DNA of 40,606 nt from Bacteroidales bacterium (GTDB lineage Bacteria > Bacteroidota > Bacteroidia > Bacteroidales > WCHB1-69), in contig JAGOKS010000008.1 in the NCBI GenBank assembly GCA_017994425.1, forward strand, positions 1-40,606, written 5' to 3'. The notes under the pieces are model-generated. The model had not been told where the DNA came from. It worked only from the letters and a program-made list of their open reading frames with translations, and did not search any database. This document shows, in pieces, positions 1-7,711 of this stretch (within the stretch, counting starts at the first letter, position 1; each line of letters begins with the position of its first letter). Made by a program: the position numbers and the translations under genes.

Positions 1-78
1 GTTGATTTCGGTAATATGTCCCTGTCCTTTCAATACTTTAAAGGCACGGTCTAATTTATCGGTAAGAGATTGAAACAT
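1..78 (-). CDS. ffh: Signal recognition particle protein Ffh (5' fragment)
   Basis: Only the first 26 codons lie in the window; the gene runs off the left edge. Translation from the ATG at 78 reads MFQSLTDKLDRAFKVLKGQG and continues HITEIN. This matches the start of the Ffh N domain in Bacteroidota, which typically begins MF-x-L-(S/T)-(D/E)-(K/R)-L-(D/E)-R-(S/A)-FK-x-LKG-(E/Q)-G-x-ITE-x-N. Ffh is the GTPase that, with 4.5S RNA and FtsY, delivers nascent inner-membrane proteins to the Sec translocon. A -7 promoter element lies 31 bases upstream (109-116). The fragment is short, so the call rests on N-terminal similarity only; the GTPase motifs are outside the window. Confidence 0.8.
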   Translation of the reverse strand, partial: MFQSLTDKLDRAFKVLKGQGHITEIN

Positions 79-108
79 AAATATATTTTTGTTTTTATTC
101 TATGTCTG

Positions 109-116
109 CAAAAGTA
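109..116 (-). promoter_or_regulatory. Bacteroidota -7 promoter element upstream of ffh
   Basis: The minus strand reads TACTTTTG followed by CA, a match to the phylum -7 consensus TAnnTTTG. It lies about 31 bases upstream of the ffh start codon. No clear -33 TTTG is present at the usual spacing. Confidence 0.55.
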
Positions 117-440
117 TAAAAAAAATCGTTTGTTTGGCCGTTTATTGTGTCCTTGCCGTAAAAAACTGATAGCTGATAGGTTTATTTAACTACAAAAATT
201 CTACGCAATTGGCACACAGATGACGCGGATGCGACGGATTTAAACGGATTTTTTGTAAGCACGGATTTTCACCGATTAAAAGAATTAAAATGTAAATAAG
301 TAATAAGCGGTCAACCTTAGTTAGGCATTATCAAAAATTCATTTTTCACTTTCACCTTGTCCCTTTCTCCCCCTTGGTTCACTAGTTTGTTGTAAGCGCT
401 TCCCACATTCATGAAAACGCCGTGCCTGTCTTTTTCATCG

Positions 441-517
441 GAGCATGGAGACTCGTTGCAAGGAGCTCCCATGCTCGTTGAAATGAAATTGCAATCTCGT
501 TGGTTTGAGATTGCAAT
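441..517. repeat. Two adjacent hairpin-forming inverted repeats
   Basis: Inverted repeat 1 pairs GAGCATGG (441-448) with CCATGCTC (469-476). Inverted repeat 2 pairs ATTGCAATCTC (488-498) with GAGATTGCAAT (507-517), a perfect 11-bp stem with an 8-base loop. Both sit in a block that is GC-richer than its surroundings. They could be a folded RNA or the end of a degraded mobile element; nothing in the sequence decides which. Confidence 0.6.
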
Positions 518-700
518 CTCAGTCGAAGGAGTAAGGCAGGTCGTTTTAACGAACTTGGGGCATCCGGCGAACGTGCTTGGGAACTCACACATACACATTC
601 GATAATTAGGATTTCTTTTGCCCGATAGCATCCTCTTGTTTACAAATGCTACATACAGCCTAATTCAGACATTAACAATTCTTAATTCTAAATTTCCTCT

Positions 701-770
701 CAACTCCGTAGGAGTTGCATATCTGTAGAAAAAAGGATTAGATTTCCGTTTTTTTCACTCCGTAGGAGTG
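701..770. repeat. Pair of ACTCC-GTA-GGAGT hairpin repeats
   Basis: Copy 1 is CAACTCC-GTA-GGAGTTG (701-717) and copy 2 is CACTCC-GTA-GGAGTG (756-770). The stem base pair next to the shared ACTCC/GGAGT core is A-T in copy 1 and C-G in copy 2, a compensatory change. A third core in inverted orientation, ACTCC-TAC-GGAGT, lies at 27545-27557 in another intergenic region. The pattern resembles a REP-like dispersed element. Confidence 0.6.
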
Positions 771-832
771 ATATATAAGATGGGTTACAAAAATACAAAG
801 TCATGTAATATGAAGGGGGTAAAACAATTTTC

Positions 833-1053
833 TCTTGTTCTTTTTGCTTGACCAAAAACCAACCCCTCTAAATCTCCCCAATTGGGGAGACTTGCGAAGG
901 CAAGAGAGTTACAACAAAGATTATAGTTGTGTTTAACTTTTTGCGTTCTTTGCGTAGAATTTTTGCGTTTTTGCGTTTAAAATAGAATGCTGATTAACAC
1001 TGATACTATGGATAAAAACATTTTTTTTCTTGTTCTTTTTGCTTGACCAAAAA
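833..1053. repeat. 26-bp direct repeat flanking a palindrome and TTTGCGT block
   Basis: An identical 26-bp sequence beginning TCTTGTTCTTTTTGC occurs at 833-858 and 1028-1053. Between the copies lies the perfect palindrome TCTCCCCAA/TTGGGGAGA (873-890) and a block containing several TTTGCGT units (about 938-980). No reading frame of note is present between the copies. Confidence 0.6.
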
Positions 1054-1231
1054 GAACCAAAAAGTCAAGACGATTCAAAGGCGATTGCTTCGCACCGGTT
1101 TCCGGTTCGGACTACAAGGGGATAAACCCCTATTCCGTCCTCCCTCCAACCTATCGCTGGTGAATCGTCAGGGCGCGTATACTCACATGTATGCTTTTAT
1201 TTTTTGTTTTCTATGCAAACAAATAAAATGA

Positions 1232-1239
1232 TATATTTG
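1232..1239 (+). promoter_or_regulatory. Possible -7 element for the small lipoprotein gene set
   Basis: TATATTTG followed by CA matches TAnnTTTG and lies 64 bases upstream of the ATG at 1304. A TTTG at 1203-1206 is a few bases too far away to be an ideal -33 element. Confidence 0.4.
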
Positions 1240-1303
1240 CAAAAAATATAAAAATATGCTAATTAACGAATCTAACATAAGAGTATAAATATCAATAAAA
1301 AAA

Positions 1304-1684
1304 ATGAAGAAGATTTCATATTTTATAATATTATTATGTATGTTTACTTCTTGTGGAGGAAATGATTTTTCTTTTAACAAAGAACAACAATCCTTTGAGG
1401 CTAATTCGACTTATTTTGGAGTTATTGAAATAAGAGGGATAGATAATGAAGATTGTTATGTAATAGACCGTAAATTAGGGGGGAGGAAAATAAGGTCAAT
1501 AAATTTAAAACAAATTCCAAAAGATTTTTATATCATTTCTTGTGATGGAGACACAATTGATGGTTTTAAATTGAAAAAAAATTCTGAATATGAGATTATT
1601 AATGGAGGGGTTTATGATGCTCCACGTTATAAAATATTTATAATTACAGATGAGAAAGGAATGCTTTACGAAAGGAGATTATGA
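1304..1684 (+). CDS. Small predicted lipoprotein, unknown function
   Basis: A 126-residue protein I do not recognise. Its N-terminus is a clear lipoprotein signal: a charged MKK, a hydrophobic stretch, then a lipobox ending in Cys17 (FTSC). The residues after the Cys (GGND) fit export beyond the inner membrane. The mature part is rich in Ile, Lys, Asp and Tyr and looks beta-rich; no catalytic motif is visible. Its stop overlaps the start of the next gene (ATGA at 1681), so the two are probably translated together. Very AT-rich composition and position next to repeat debris suggest accessory DNA. Existence of the gene is well supported by the signal sequence; function is unknown. Confidence 0.65.
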   Translation: MKKISYFIILLCMFTSCGGNDFSFNKEQQSFEANSTYFGVIEIRGIDNEDCYVIDRKLGGRKIRSINLKQIPKDFYIISCDGDTIDGFKLKKNSEYEIINGGVYDAPRYKIFIITDEKGMLYERRL

Positions 1685-2262
1685 AAAAAATTATAGTATT
1701 CATATTTTTATGTATTAGCTTTCAACAAATTCAAGCTCAAGATTTAGATTCTTCAGATAGAAACGATTCAGATATTTATATCATTGGATTAATACGTTTA
1801 GAAAATCCCATTTTGGTTTTTCCTAAAAAAAGGGGGAAAGATAGATTTGAGTGTAACGCTGTGTGTACTGAGAAAAAAAATCTTGATTGTTTTGTAAATA
1901 TTAAAAAAGATTTTAAATATCTGATTTTTGATACAAATTGCTATGGGATAGATTGGTTACCGTCATTTATTTATGACTGTATATTGCCTGTATCAACATT
2001 AGAAATTGATACAATTCTTAGAAAAACATATCATCATCCAATAGTTACTCCTCATCTTAATAGCCCTGTGGTTGACGAAATTATATTCAAATATAAACAT
2101 CTTCGATATCGTAATATCCGTATCAATAAATTTCTTTTAATTAAAGTAAAAATTTCTTTATTGCATAAATATACGCCTATGGACATATGTTATTATTTAA
2201 GAGGAGATAAAACGATGAGTGAAAAATATATTAAAGTATTAATTCCACTTTCAGAATGGTAA
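1681..2262 (+). CDS. Predicted secreted protein, unknown function
   Basis: A 193-residue protein overlapping the preceding lipoprotein gene by four bases (ATGA). Residues 1-19 form a typical signal peptide (MKK, hydrophobic core, cleavage likely near QAQ-D). The mature region contains five Cys (in VCTEKKNLDC, TNCYG, YDCIL and DICYY), which may form disulfides. No domain was recognised. It ends just before the first copy of a 30-bp direct repeat (2263-2292). Probably co-transcribed with the gene before it. It could be a lineage-specific envelope protein. Confidence 0.6.
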   Translation: MKKIIVFIFLCISFQQIQAQDLDSSDRNDSDIYIIGLIRLENPILVFPKKRGKDRFECNAVCTEKKNLDCFVNIKKDFKYLIFDTNCYGIDWLPSFIYDCILPVSTLEIDTILRKTYHHPIVTPHLNSPVVDEIIFKYKHLRYRNIRINKFLLIKVKISLLHKYTPMDICYYLRGDKTMSEKYIKVLIPLSEW

Positions 2263-2740
2263 TGAATTCTATGGATAAAAGCTAAAAGTAATATGATAAC
2301 ATATCAAAGAAAAATAGGTCTTGTTGTAATATGTTTAATAATATTACTTTTTCTATATAATTGTACCAATAAATATTCAAAAGATAATTATATTGCAACA
2401 TTTCAGGTAAAAGAAGGTATATATGAAGAAACATTTCAGATTTATTCGGGAGGTGTATATGCCGGTGATAGCTATACTTCTTATATAACAGATTCTGTTA
2501 ATTTTAGAAAATTAATTGGTGTTTATGATGATGGAGAAATGATGTTATATAAAATAAATGATCAATTTATTGATGTGTATAAAAGTATTCGTGGCGTTGA
2601 AAAATTGCCAAATGGTGGACTTCGTGGATATGATGATACAATCAAGATTACATCCTACAATATAGATGAATTAATACGACAAGGTAAATTTGAATAGAAA
2701 TGGTTTGTGCTGAATTCTATGAATAAAAGCTAAAAGTAAT
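2263..2740 (+). repeat. 30-bp direct repeats bracketing a small gene
   Basis: Copies lie at 2263-2292 and 2711-2740 and differ at one position of 30 (TATGGATAAAAGC versus TATGAATAAAAGC). Both end AAAAGTAAT and sit directly upstream of an ATG. In the first copy the ATG (2293) opens a 134-codon gene. In the second it opens a seven-codon frame, MILIVH (2742-2762). The repeat thus covers a complete upstream region, as expected from duplication of a gene unit with later loss of the second body. Confidence 0.75.
2293..2697 (+). CDS. Small lipoprotein or membrane-anchored protein, unknown
   Basis: A 134-residue protein with a hydrophobic segment at residues 8-23 ending in a possible lipobox (LYNC, Cys24), followed by a polar TNKYSKD spacer. 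The mature part is rich in Tyr, Asp and Gly, with a YVKID-like pattern (MLYKINDQFIDVYKSI), and looks beta-rich. I recognise no family. It has its own upstream region, and that upstream region is repeated after the gene (2711-2740), which marks the gene as a duplicable unit. The general look is similar to the two genes before it, but I see no clear sequence homology to them by eye. Confidence 0.6.
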   Translation: MITYQRKIGLVVICLIILLFLYNCTNKYSKDNYIATFQVKEGIYEETFQIYSGGVYAGDSYTSYITDSVNFRKLIGVYDDGEMMLYKINDQFIDVYKSIRGVEKLPNGGLRGYDDTIKITSYNIDELIRQGKFE

Positions 2741-2797
2741 TATGATTCTCATTGTACATTAAAACAGCAAATATCCTATGTAAGTATTTCCAAAAAA

Positions 2798-2831
2798 AAG
2801 CCGATATATCAATCATGGAATATATCGGCTT
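2798..2831 (-). terminator. Rho-independent terminator after rny
   Basis: The arms AAGCCGATATAT (2798-2809) and ATATATCGGCTT (2820-2831) form a perfect 12-bp stem with a 10-base loop. Read on the minus strand, the stem is followed by a run of T. It lies about 20 bases beyond the rny stop codon. Confidence 0.85.
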
Positions 2832-2849
2832 GTCAATGTACGGCATTAT

Positions 2850-4385
2850 TTATTTTGCAAAATTCACGGCTCTTGTTTCCCGGACAACGGTAATTTTAAT
2901 TTGCCCCGGGTAGGTCATTTCATTTTGAATTTTCTTGGATAAGTCCAATGAAAGTTGAGCGGTTTGGTCATCATTCAGTTTATCGGCACCTACAATAACG
3001 CGTAATTCTCTACCGGCTTGGATGGCATATGTTTTCACTACTCCATCGTAAGCGAGGGCAAGTTCTTCGAGATCTTTCAAACGTTTGATATAGGCTTCAA
3101 CCACTTCACGGCGGGCACCGGGACGGGCACCGGAAATGGCATCACAAATTTGAACAATAGGAGTTATCAAATAGAGCATTTCGGTTTCGTCATGGTGAGC
3201 AGCGATAGCATTTATAATTTCCGGTTTCTCTTTAAATTTTTCCGCTAAGGTAGCTCCCAGTTGTGCATGAGGAGTATCAGGCTCATTATCGGGAACTTTT
3301 CCAATATCGTGTAACAAGCCGGCGCGTTTTGCCAATTTGGCATTTAATCCCAATTCTGCTGCCATCGTAGCACAAAGGTTGGCAACTTCTTTAGAGTGTT
3401 GCAATAGATTTTGCCCGTAAGAGGAGCGATATCGCATTTTCCCTACCAGACGGATAAGTTCGTGATGCATGCCGTGTATGCCCAAATCGACGGTAGTACG
3501 TTTTCCTATTTCGATGATTTCCTGTTCTATTTGTCGTTTGGTTTTAGAAACTACTTCTTCAATACGAGCGGGATGGATACGCCCATCGGTAACGAGTTTA
3601 TTCAACGATAAACGAGCTACTTCCCTACGCACCGGGTCAAAGCTGGAAAGAATAATGGCATCCGGAGAGTCGTCAATGATGATTTCAACGCCCGTTAAGG
3701 CTTCCAATGCCCGTATATTTCTTCCTTCTCTGCCTATGATACGTCCTTTTACTTCTTCACTGTCAATATTAAAAACCGATACTGTGTTTTCGTGTGTATT
3801 TTCTACGGCAGTACGTTGAATGGTTTTTATTAATATTTTCTTTGCTTCGAGATTTGCATTTGACTTAGCTTCTTCAACGATGTCTTTCATCATCATAGCC
3901 ACGTCTGATTTTGCTTCATCTTTTAGTAATTCGATAAGTTCTTTTTTAGCTTCATCTTTCGACAAACCGGAAATAGCTTCCAATTTATCGCATTGTTGTT
4001 TTTGAAGTTTGTCTAAATCGCCTTGTTTTTTTGTACAGATTTCCAGTTGTTGGTTAATAAGTAGTTGTTGTTGACTTACTTCATTTTGTTTTCGTTGCAA
4101 TGCTTCTTGTCGTTGCGAAATACTGTTTTCTTTCTGTTTGATACGATTTTCAATATTTGCAATTTCTTTATTTTTTTCGTTAATTACTTTTTCATGTTCT
4201 GTTTTTAGTTGTAAAAATTTTTCTTTGGCTTGCAGAATTCTTTCTTTTTTAATCAGTTCTGCTTCTTCGAGAGCTTCCTTTAAGATTTTTTCATTTTTCT
4301 TGGAAGTTGTTTTTTTAAGGATGTTATACGCCAAAAAAACACCCAATCCCAAACCAATAATCGCTGTAATGATATAATATGCCAT
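2850..4385 (-). CDS. rny: Ribonuclease Y
   Basis: A 511-residue membrane-anchored endoribonuclease that starts mRNA decay; the length is normal for the family. In order it has a membrane segment (residues 3-23), a long Lys/Glu/Gln-rich coiled coil (about 28-180), a KH RNA-binding domain with the GREGRN loop (218-223), and an HD phosphohydrolase domain whose metal-binding His359-Asp360 lie in LLHDIGK. A second conserved HD-domain His pair is at AAHHDE. It is the last gene of a minus-strand unit that also holds zapA and a 6S RNA, and it is closed by a strong terminator (2798-2831). In Bacteroidota the rny-zapA neighbourhood is common. The ATG start gives the membrane anchor directly, so it is secure. 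Confidence 0.97.
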   Translation of the reverse strand: MAYYIITAIIGLGLGVFLAYNILKKTTSKKNEKILKEALEEAELIKKERILQAKEKFLQLKTEHEKVINEKNKEIANIENRIKQKENSISQRQEALQRKQNEVSQQQLLINQQLEICTKKQGDLDKLQKQQCDKLEAISGLSKDEAKKELIELLKDEAKSDVAMMMKDIVEEAKSNANLEAKKILIKTIQRTAVENTHENTVSVFNIDSEEVKGRIIGREGRNIRALEALTGVEIIIDDSPDAIILSSFDPVRREVARLSLNKLVTDGRIHPARIEEVVSKTKRQIEQEIIEIGKRTTVDLGIHGMHHELIRLVGKMRYRSSYGQNLLQHSKEVANLCATMAAELGLNAKLAKRAGLLHDIGKVPDNEPDTPHAQLGATLAEKFKEKPEIINAIAAHHDETEMLYLITPIVQICDAISGARPGARREVVEAYIKRLKDLEELALAYDGVVKTYAIQAGRELRVIVGADKLNDDQTAQLSLDLSKKIQNEMTYPGQIKITVVRETRAVNFAK

Positions 4386-4420
4386 AATATGTTAAAATTT
4401 TATTTATTAGTTATTTATAT

Positions 4421-4600
4421 AAAAAAGTCCCGCATAAAATCATTTTAGGCTTAATTAAACTCCTGTTTTAATAAGCTTATGAGCGCCAAGACTCTTCAAG
4501 TACACGATTGGGAACCAATCACTTTAATAATCTTGAGACACTCATTTAATTTGTTACTGTTGAGTTTAACAAACGAATTTGACTTTGTGCGGGACAAATC
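4421..4600 (-). ncRNA. ssrS: 6S RNA
   Basis: No gene lies between zapA and rny, and the minus strand here folds into the 6S shape. A closing stem GUCCCGCA/UGCGGGAC pairs 4588-4595 with 4427-4434 and is followed directly by a U run, as in a terminator. A second perfect 8-bp stem pairs 4562-4569 with 4455-4462. A large A/U-rich central bubble follows. Then comes a short stem (4532-4536 with 4496-4500) and an apical hairpin GAUUGG-UUC-CCAAUC (4506-4520). This long hairpin with a central bubble mimics an open promoter and sequesters RNA polymerase holoenzyme when growth slows. Its position directly after zapA is the classic 6S context. The 5' end is set from the stem and is approximate. Confidence 0.8.
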
Positions 4601-4637
4601 TATACTGTTATTACATTATTTATTTCAAAGAACTTAC

Positions 4638-4946
4638 TTACTCATCGTTTTCCATTTCGTTCAGCACGTCATGTAAAACATTTTGTAAATTTTTTAAATT
4701 ATTTTTCAAATCTGTGTCAATATATTTTTGTTTGTCTGTTAAATATGTTTCTTTAACTGCAAAATTTATTAAAGCATAGCCCATTTGAGTAAATCTATCG
4801 GTAATTTGTTTTTCTGCTAAGGATTTAATATATTGAGCTATTCTTTCTTCGGCTTTACGGTATAATTCTTCTTGTTCGCTCGTTGCCGACAATTTAAAAG
4901 GCTGTTGCGCAATATATAATGTGATAGATTTCCTTTCTTTTTCCAT
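4638..4946 (-). CDS. zapA: Cell division protein ZapA
   Basis: A 102-residue cytosolic protein with the ZapA layout. There is an N-terminal beta-rich part (SITLYIAQQPFKLSATSEQE) followed by long helices that form the tetramer coiled coil. Conserved family features include the (E/D)E-x-YR-x-A-(E/A)-(E/K)-x-I segment at about 27-36 and the G-Y-A-L-INFA helix at about 56-63. ZapA cross-links FtsZ filaments at the division site. It follows a coiled-coil gene by four bases and precedes the 6S RNA, as zapA precedes ssrS in many bacteria. The acidic C-terminus (NEMENDE) is typical. Start ATG at 4946. Confidence 0.92.
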   Translation of the reverse strand: MEKERKSITLYIAQQPFKLSATSEQEELYRKAEERIAQYIKSLAEKQITDRFTQMGYALINFAVKETYLTDKQKYIDTDLKNNLKNLQNVLHDVLNEMENDE

Positions 4947-4950
4947 TTTT

Positions 4951-5238
4951 TTATTCGTTTAACAAACAGATACATTTGTCAATTTCCCGCACCATCTCAT
5001 TTATTTTCAGTTTTACATCAGTATTATGTGACTGATCATTACACATCCCCGAAATTTTGAGTTTAACTATCTGTTCTGATTGTTCTTTTATTTTAATTTC
5101 TAACTTCTCAATTGTTTGACGCAGTTCTTTATTTTTTCTTTTATATTCTTTATTTTTAATTCTTAATTCCTTATGTTTTTCAATTAATTGCAAGGTCTTA
5201 CTTTCAAGCTCTAAACTTAATATCTTTAATTCTTGCAT
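4951..5238 (-). CDS. ZapB-like coiled-coil protein
   Basis: A 95-residue protein that is almost entirely a Lys/Glu/Leu-rich coiled coil (residues 1-65), followed by a short conserved tail (KLKINEMVREIDKCICLLNE). Small coiled-coil proteins with this tail commonly precede zapA in Bacteroidota. By position and build it is likely a divisome partner of ZapA comparable to ZapB of enterobacteria, although sequence similarity to that protein is weak and coiled coils are easily over-interpreted. The zapA start is only four bases downstream, so the two are translated from one message driven by the promoter at 5274-5281. Confidence 0.75.
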   Translation of the reverse strand: MQELKILSLELESKTLQLIEKHKELRIKNKEYKRKNKELRQTIEKLEIKIKEQSEQIVKLKISGMCNDQSHNTDVKLKINEMVREIDKCICLLNE

Positions 5239-5273
5239 CTTAACATTTTTTATGCTCTACATAAATTCTTTTG

Positions 5274-5281
5274 CAAAGATA
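5274..5281 (-). promoter_or_regulatory. -7 promoter element of the zapB-like/zapA/6S/rny unit
   Basis: The minus strand reads TATCTTTG then CA, an exact TAnnTTTG match 35 bases upstream of the coiled-coil gene. It probably drives the whole unit, with 6S RNA either processed from it or made from its own start. Confidence 0.6.
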
Positions 5282-5337
5282 TATATTATTTTTATACTTA
5301 ACGGAAATTTTAAAAATAAAATATAAAAAATAACATA

Positions 5338-5345
5338 TATCTTTG
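5338..5345 (+). promoter_or_regulatory. -7 promoter element of the patatin gene
   Basis: TATCTTTG then TA on the plus strand matches TAnnTTTG. It lies 66-81 bases upstream of the two candidate start codons and is divergent from the element at 5274-5281. Confidence 0.6.
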
Positions 5346-5411
5346 TAAAAATATTTCATAAATAATATTTTTGATTAAATACTTATATACGAAAAGTTTC
5401 GTTACAAAAAC

Positions 5412-7706
5412 ATGAGCCCGTTTTACATGAAAAAAATAATAGTATTTTCAATAATTAGTTTCATTACATTTTTGTCTTATGGTCAAAAAGTAGGGCTTGT
5501 TTTAAGTGGGGGTGGTGCCAAAGGGATGGCTCATATTGGCGTTATCAAGGCATTGGAAGAAAATGGCATCCCGATAGATTTTATCAGTGGAACTTCCATC
5601 GGGGCTATTGTTGGAGGTTTGTATGCTGCCGGCTATTCTACCACTGAAATGGAAGAATTTTTTTGTAGTGCTGAATTTGAAAATATTCTTGCCGGTAAAT
5701 TAGACGATAAATATTATTATTTTTTTAAAAAACAAGACATTAATTCTGCTTGGGTACAATTCAATTTCGACTTGGATTCTGCTGTTTTTACCCCTAATTT
5801 GTCTTTGAATATTGTAAACCCCTATCAAATGGATTTTGCTTTCATGGAGTTTTTTGCTAAAGCCGATTATATATCAAAAAATAATTTTGACAGCTTATTT
5901 GTCCCATTTCGCTGCATCGCAACCGATGTTACCAATGGCGTAGAAGTTGTTCTGGATAGCGGTTCCCTCAAGGATGCCATTCGTGCTTCGATGACCTATC
6001 CCATTTATTTTAATCCTATACGAATTAATGGAAATTTAATGTACGATGGAGGTATTCTCAATAATTTTCCAATTGATATTATGTGTGATATTTTCAATGC
6101 TGATTATATTATTGGAGTCTCCGTTTCTACTCCTCAAAAAGAACCTACGGAAGACAATCTGATTGCCACACTCACCAATATGATTGTTGAAAAGGAACAA
6201 AATCATGTTTTTTGTAAAAAAGGTATCATTATCAAACCCAATGTTCCTAATTTAAATGTTACCGATTTTCAACAAGGAAAGAATGTCATACAAATCGGTT
6301 ATTCTGCTTTAGTAGATAGTCTTCCAATTATTCAGGCTAACATTAAACGTAAAGTTCTAGCTAAGGATGTTGAAGAAAATAGAAAAGAGTTTCGAAACAA
6401 AGCAAATAAAATTTTAATCGGAAAAGTTAAAGTGGTTGGATTGAATCCTTCTCAATCTATTTTTATTGAAAATATTATTTTAGATAAAAATGAAATCATC
6501 ACCTTGGAAGAATTAAAAGCACGTTATTTCAAGATAATTGTAGAAGATAAAATCAAGAATGTGTATCCTTATTTAGTGTATGATTCATTATCTAACTATT
6601 ATCAGATTATCTTACATGCAACCCCTGTTAAACCGTTTCATGCAAATTTTGGGGGGTATATTTCTGCAAATGCTTACACCACATTGTATTTGCAATTGCA
6701 ATACAAATATCTTGGTTTACAATCAATAGACGCAGGGTTAGATGCTTATTTCGGGCGATTTTACAATTCAGTGGTTGTTTCAACGCGTTTAGATTATTAC
6801 AAAACACCTTTGTTTTATCAATTGGTAAAAATCGGGTATAATCGTTGGAATTATTTTAACACCTACCGTTCGTTTGTCGGTAGCGAAACCCCTTCGTACT
6901 TAATTCATGAAGAAACTTTTTTTGATTATTCCATTGCTTTTCCGATAGCAAATCATGCAAAATTATACGGTGGTTTTACGGTTATGCATACCAACGACCG
7001 ATATTATCAGAGTAATATTTATTTAAAAGAGGATAGCTATGATAAAAATCAGTTTAACGGCATTTCTCCTTTTATTGTTTTTGAATATAACACCTCCGAT
7101 TATCAGTTTTATTCTACAGAAGGCTTACATTTAAAAGTCAAACTTGAATATTTTGAAGGGACAGAGATTAATATACCCGGAAGCACTTCACTGCTTACAG
7201 AAAGTTCATCTAAAAATCAAGGTTGGTATAATGTAAATACAAGCATAGATAAAGTTTTCACTTTTGGGAAATGGTATAGTTTGGGACTTAAAGGTCAAGC
7301 TGCTTGGTCGAATCTTCCCCTTTTTGCAAGTTATAATGCTACTAAATTACGCTCTAATTATTTTGCTCCAACACATGAAAGTAACATCGCTTATTTGCCG
7401 GCATATCGTGACCCTTGTTTTATTGCAATGGGCTTAAATAATACGTTTAAAATATACAAACGTTTACAACTTCGTTTGGAAGGGTATTATTTTCAATCAA
7501 TAGTTTCTGTGGTTAAAAAAGAAGATTATTCTCCTGTTTATGATAAATATTTTTCTCGCTATGCATTCATGGCCCATGCTTCCTTAGCCTATATGACTAA
7601 ATTTGGTCCCATTGCTTTCAACCTTTCATGGTATTCGCATAACGATCCTAATTTCATTTATAATTTAAGTTTTGGGTACTTGATGTTTAATAATAAAATT
7701 TTCTAA
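5412..7706 (+). CDS. Patatin-like phospholipase with outer-membrane beta-barrel
   Basis: A 764-residue protein with three parts. After a signal peptide comes a patatin domain with the oxyanion-hole GGGAKG (33-38), nucleophile Ser62 in GTSIG and the dyad Asp212 in YDGG. A central region (about 335-405) beginning KVKVVGLNPSQ resembles a POTRA module. The rest (about 410-764) is rich in alternating aromatic strands, as in an outer-membrane barrel of the BamA/Omp85 class. The build matches PlpD-type (type Vd-like) lipolytic proteins; in Bacteroidota the lipase may stay attached in the periplasm or at the surface. The better start is probably the second ATG at 5427, because MKKIIVFSIISF starts the signal peptide there. 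It is followed five bases later by the GH3 fusion gene. Confidence 0.9.
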   Translation: MSPFYMKKIIVFSIISFITFLSYGQKVGLVLSGGGAKGMAHIGVIKALEENGIPIDFISGTSIGAIVGGLYAAGYSTTEMEEFFCSAEFENILAGKLDDKYYYFFKKQDINSAWVQFNFDLDSAVFTPNLSLNIVNPYQMDFAFMEFFAKADYISKNNFDSLFVPFRCIATDVTNGVEVVLDSGSLKDAIRASMTYPIYFNPIRINGNLMYDGGILNNFPIDIMCDIFNADYIIGVSVSTPQKEPTEDNLIATLTNMIVEKEQNHVFCKKGIIIKPNVPNLNVTDFQQGKNVIQIGYSALVDSLPIIQANIKRKVLAKDVEENRKEFRNKANKILIGKVKVVGLNPSQSIFIENIILDKNEIITLEELKARYFKIIVEDKIKNVYPYLVYDSLSNYYQIILHATPVKPFHANFGGYISANAYTTLYLQLQYKYLGLQSIDAGLDAYFGRFYNSVVVSTRLDYYKTPLFYQLVKIGYNRWNYFNTYRSFVGSETPSYLIHEETFFDYSIAFPIANHAKLYGGFTVMHTNDRYYQSNIYLKEDSYDKNQFNGISPFIVFEYNTSDYQFYSTEGLHLKVKLEYFEGTEINIPGSTSLLTESSSKNQGWYNVNTSIDKVFTFGKWYSLGLKGQAAWSNLPLFASYNATKLRSNYFAPTHESNIAYLPAYRDPCFIAMGLNNTFKIYKRLQLRLEGYYFQSIVSVVKKEDYSPVYDKYFSRYAFMAHASLAYMTKFGPIAFNLSWYSHNDPNFIYNLSFGYLMFNNKIF

Positions 7707-7711
7707 TCCTT

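Larger units (their letters stand above)
79..1303. other. 1.2-kb intergenic region of repeat remnants
   Basis: No convincing gene is present. The stretch carries several unrelated pieces that look like dispersed Bacteroidota intergenic repeats: a CGGATT-rich block (211-276), hairpin-rich DNA of higher GC (341-640), two ACTCC-GTA-GGAGT hairpins (701-717, 756-770), an 18-bp perfect palindrome (873-890), a TTTGCGT-rich block (about 938-980), and a duplicated 26-bp sequence (833-858, 1028-1053), the second copy of which leads into a GC-richer block (about 1066-1185). Two overlapping antisense reading frames (317-631 minus and 411-605 plus) show no family resemblance and run through the hairpins, so I do not call them genes. 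Base composition alternates sharply between blocks, as expected of accumulated insertions. Confidence 0.6.

Noticed and set aside
317..631. Overlapping antisense reading frames (104 codons minus, 64 codons plus) upstream of the small lipoprotein genes
   Set aside because: No recognisable motif, odd amino-acid composition (Cys and Pro scattered), and both run through inverted repeats; more likely repeat DNA.
1043..1231. A 62-codon plus-strand frame
   Set aside because: It begins inside the duplicated 26-bp repeat and follows a repeat-derived GC-rich block; no start signal or family resemblance.
4479..4779. Short plus-strand frames over the 6S RNA and zapA
   Set aside because: They are antisense to a structured RNA and a conserved gene, and have no family resemblance.
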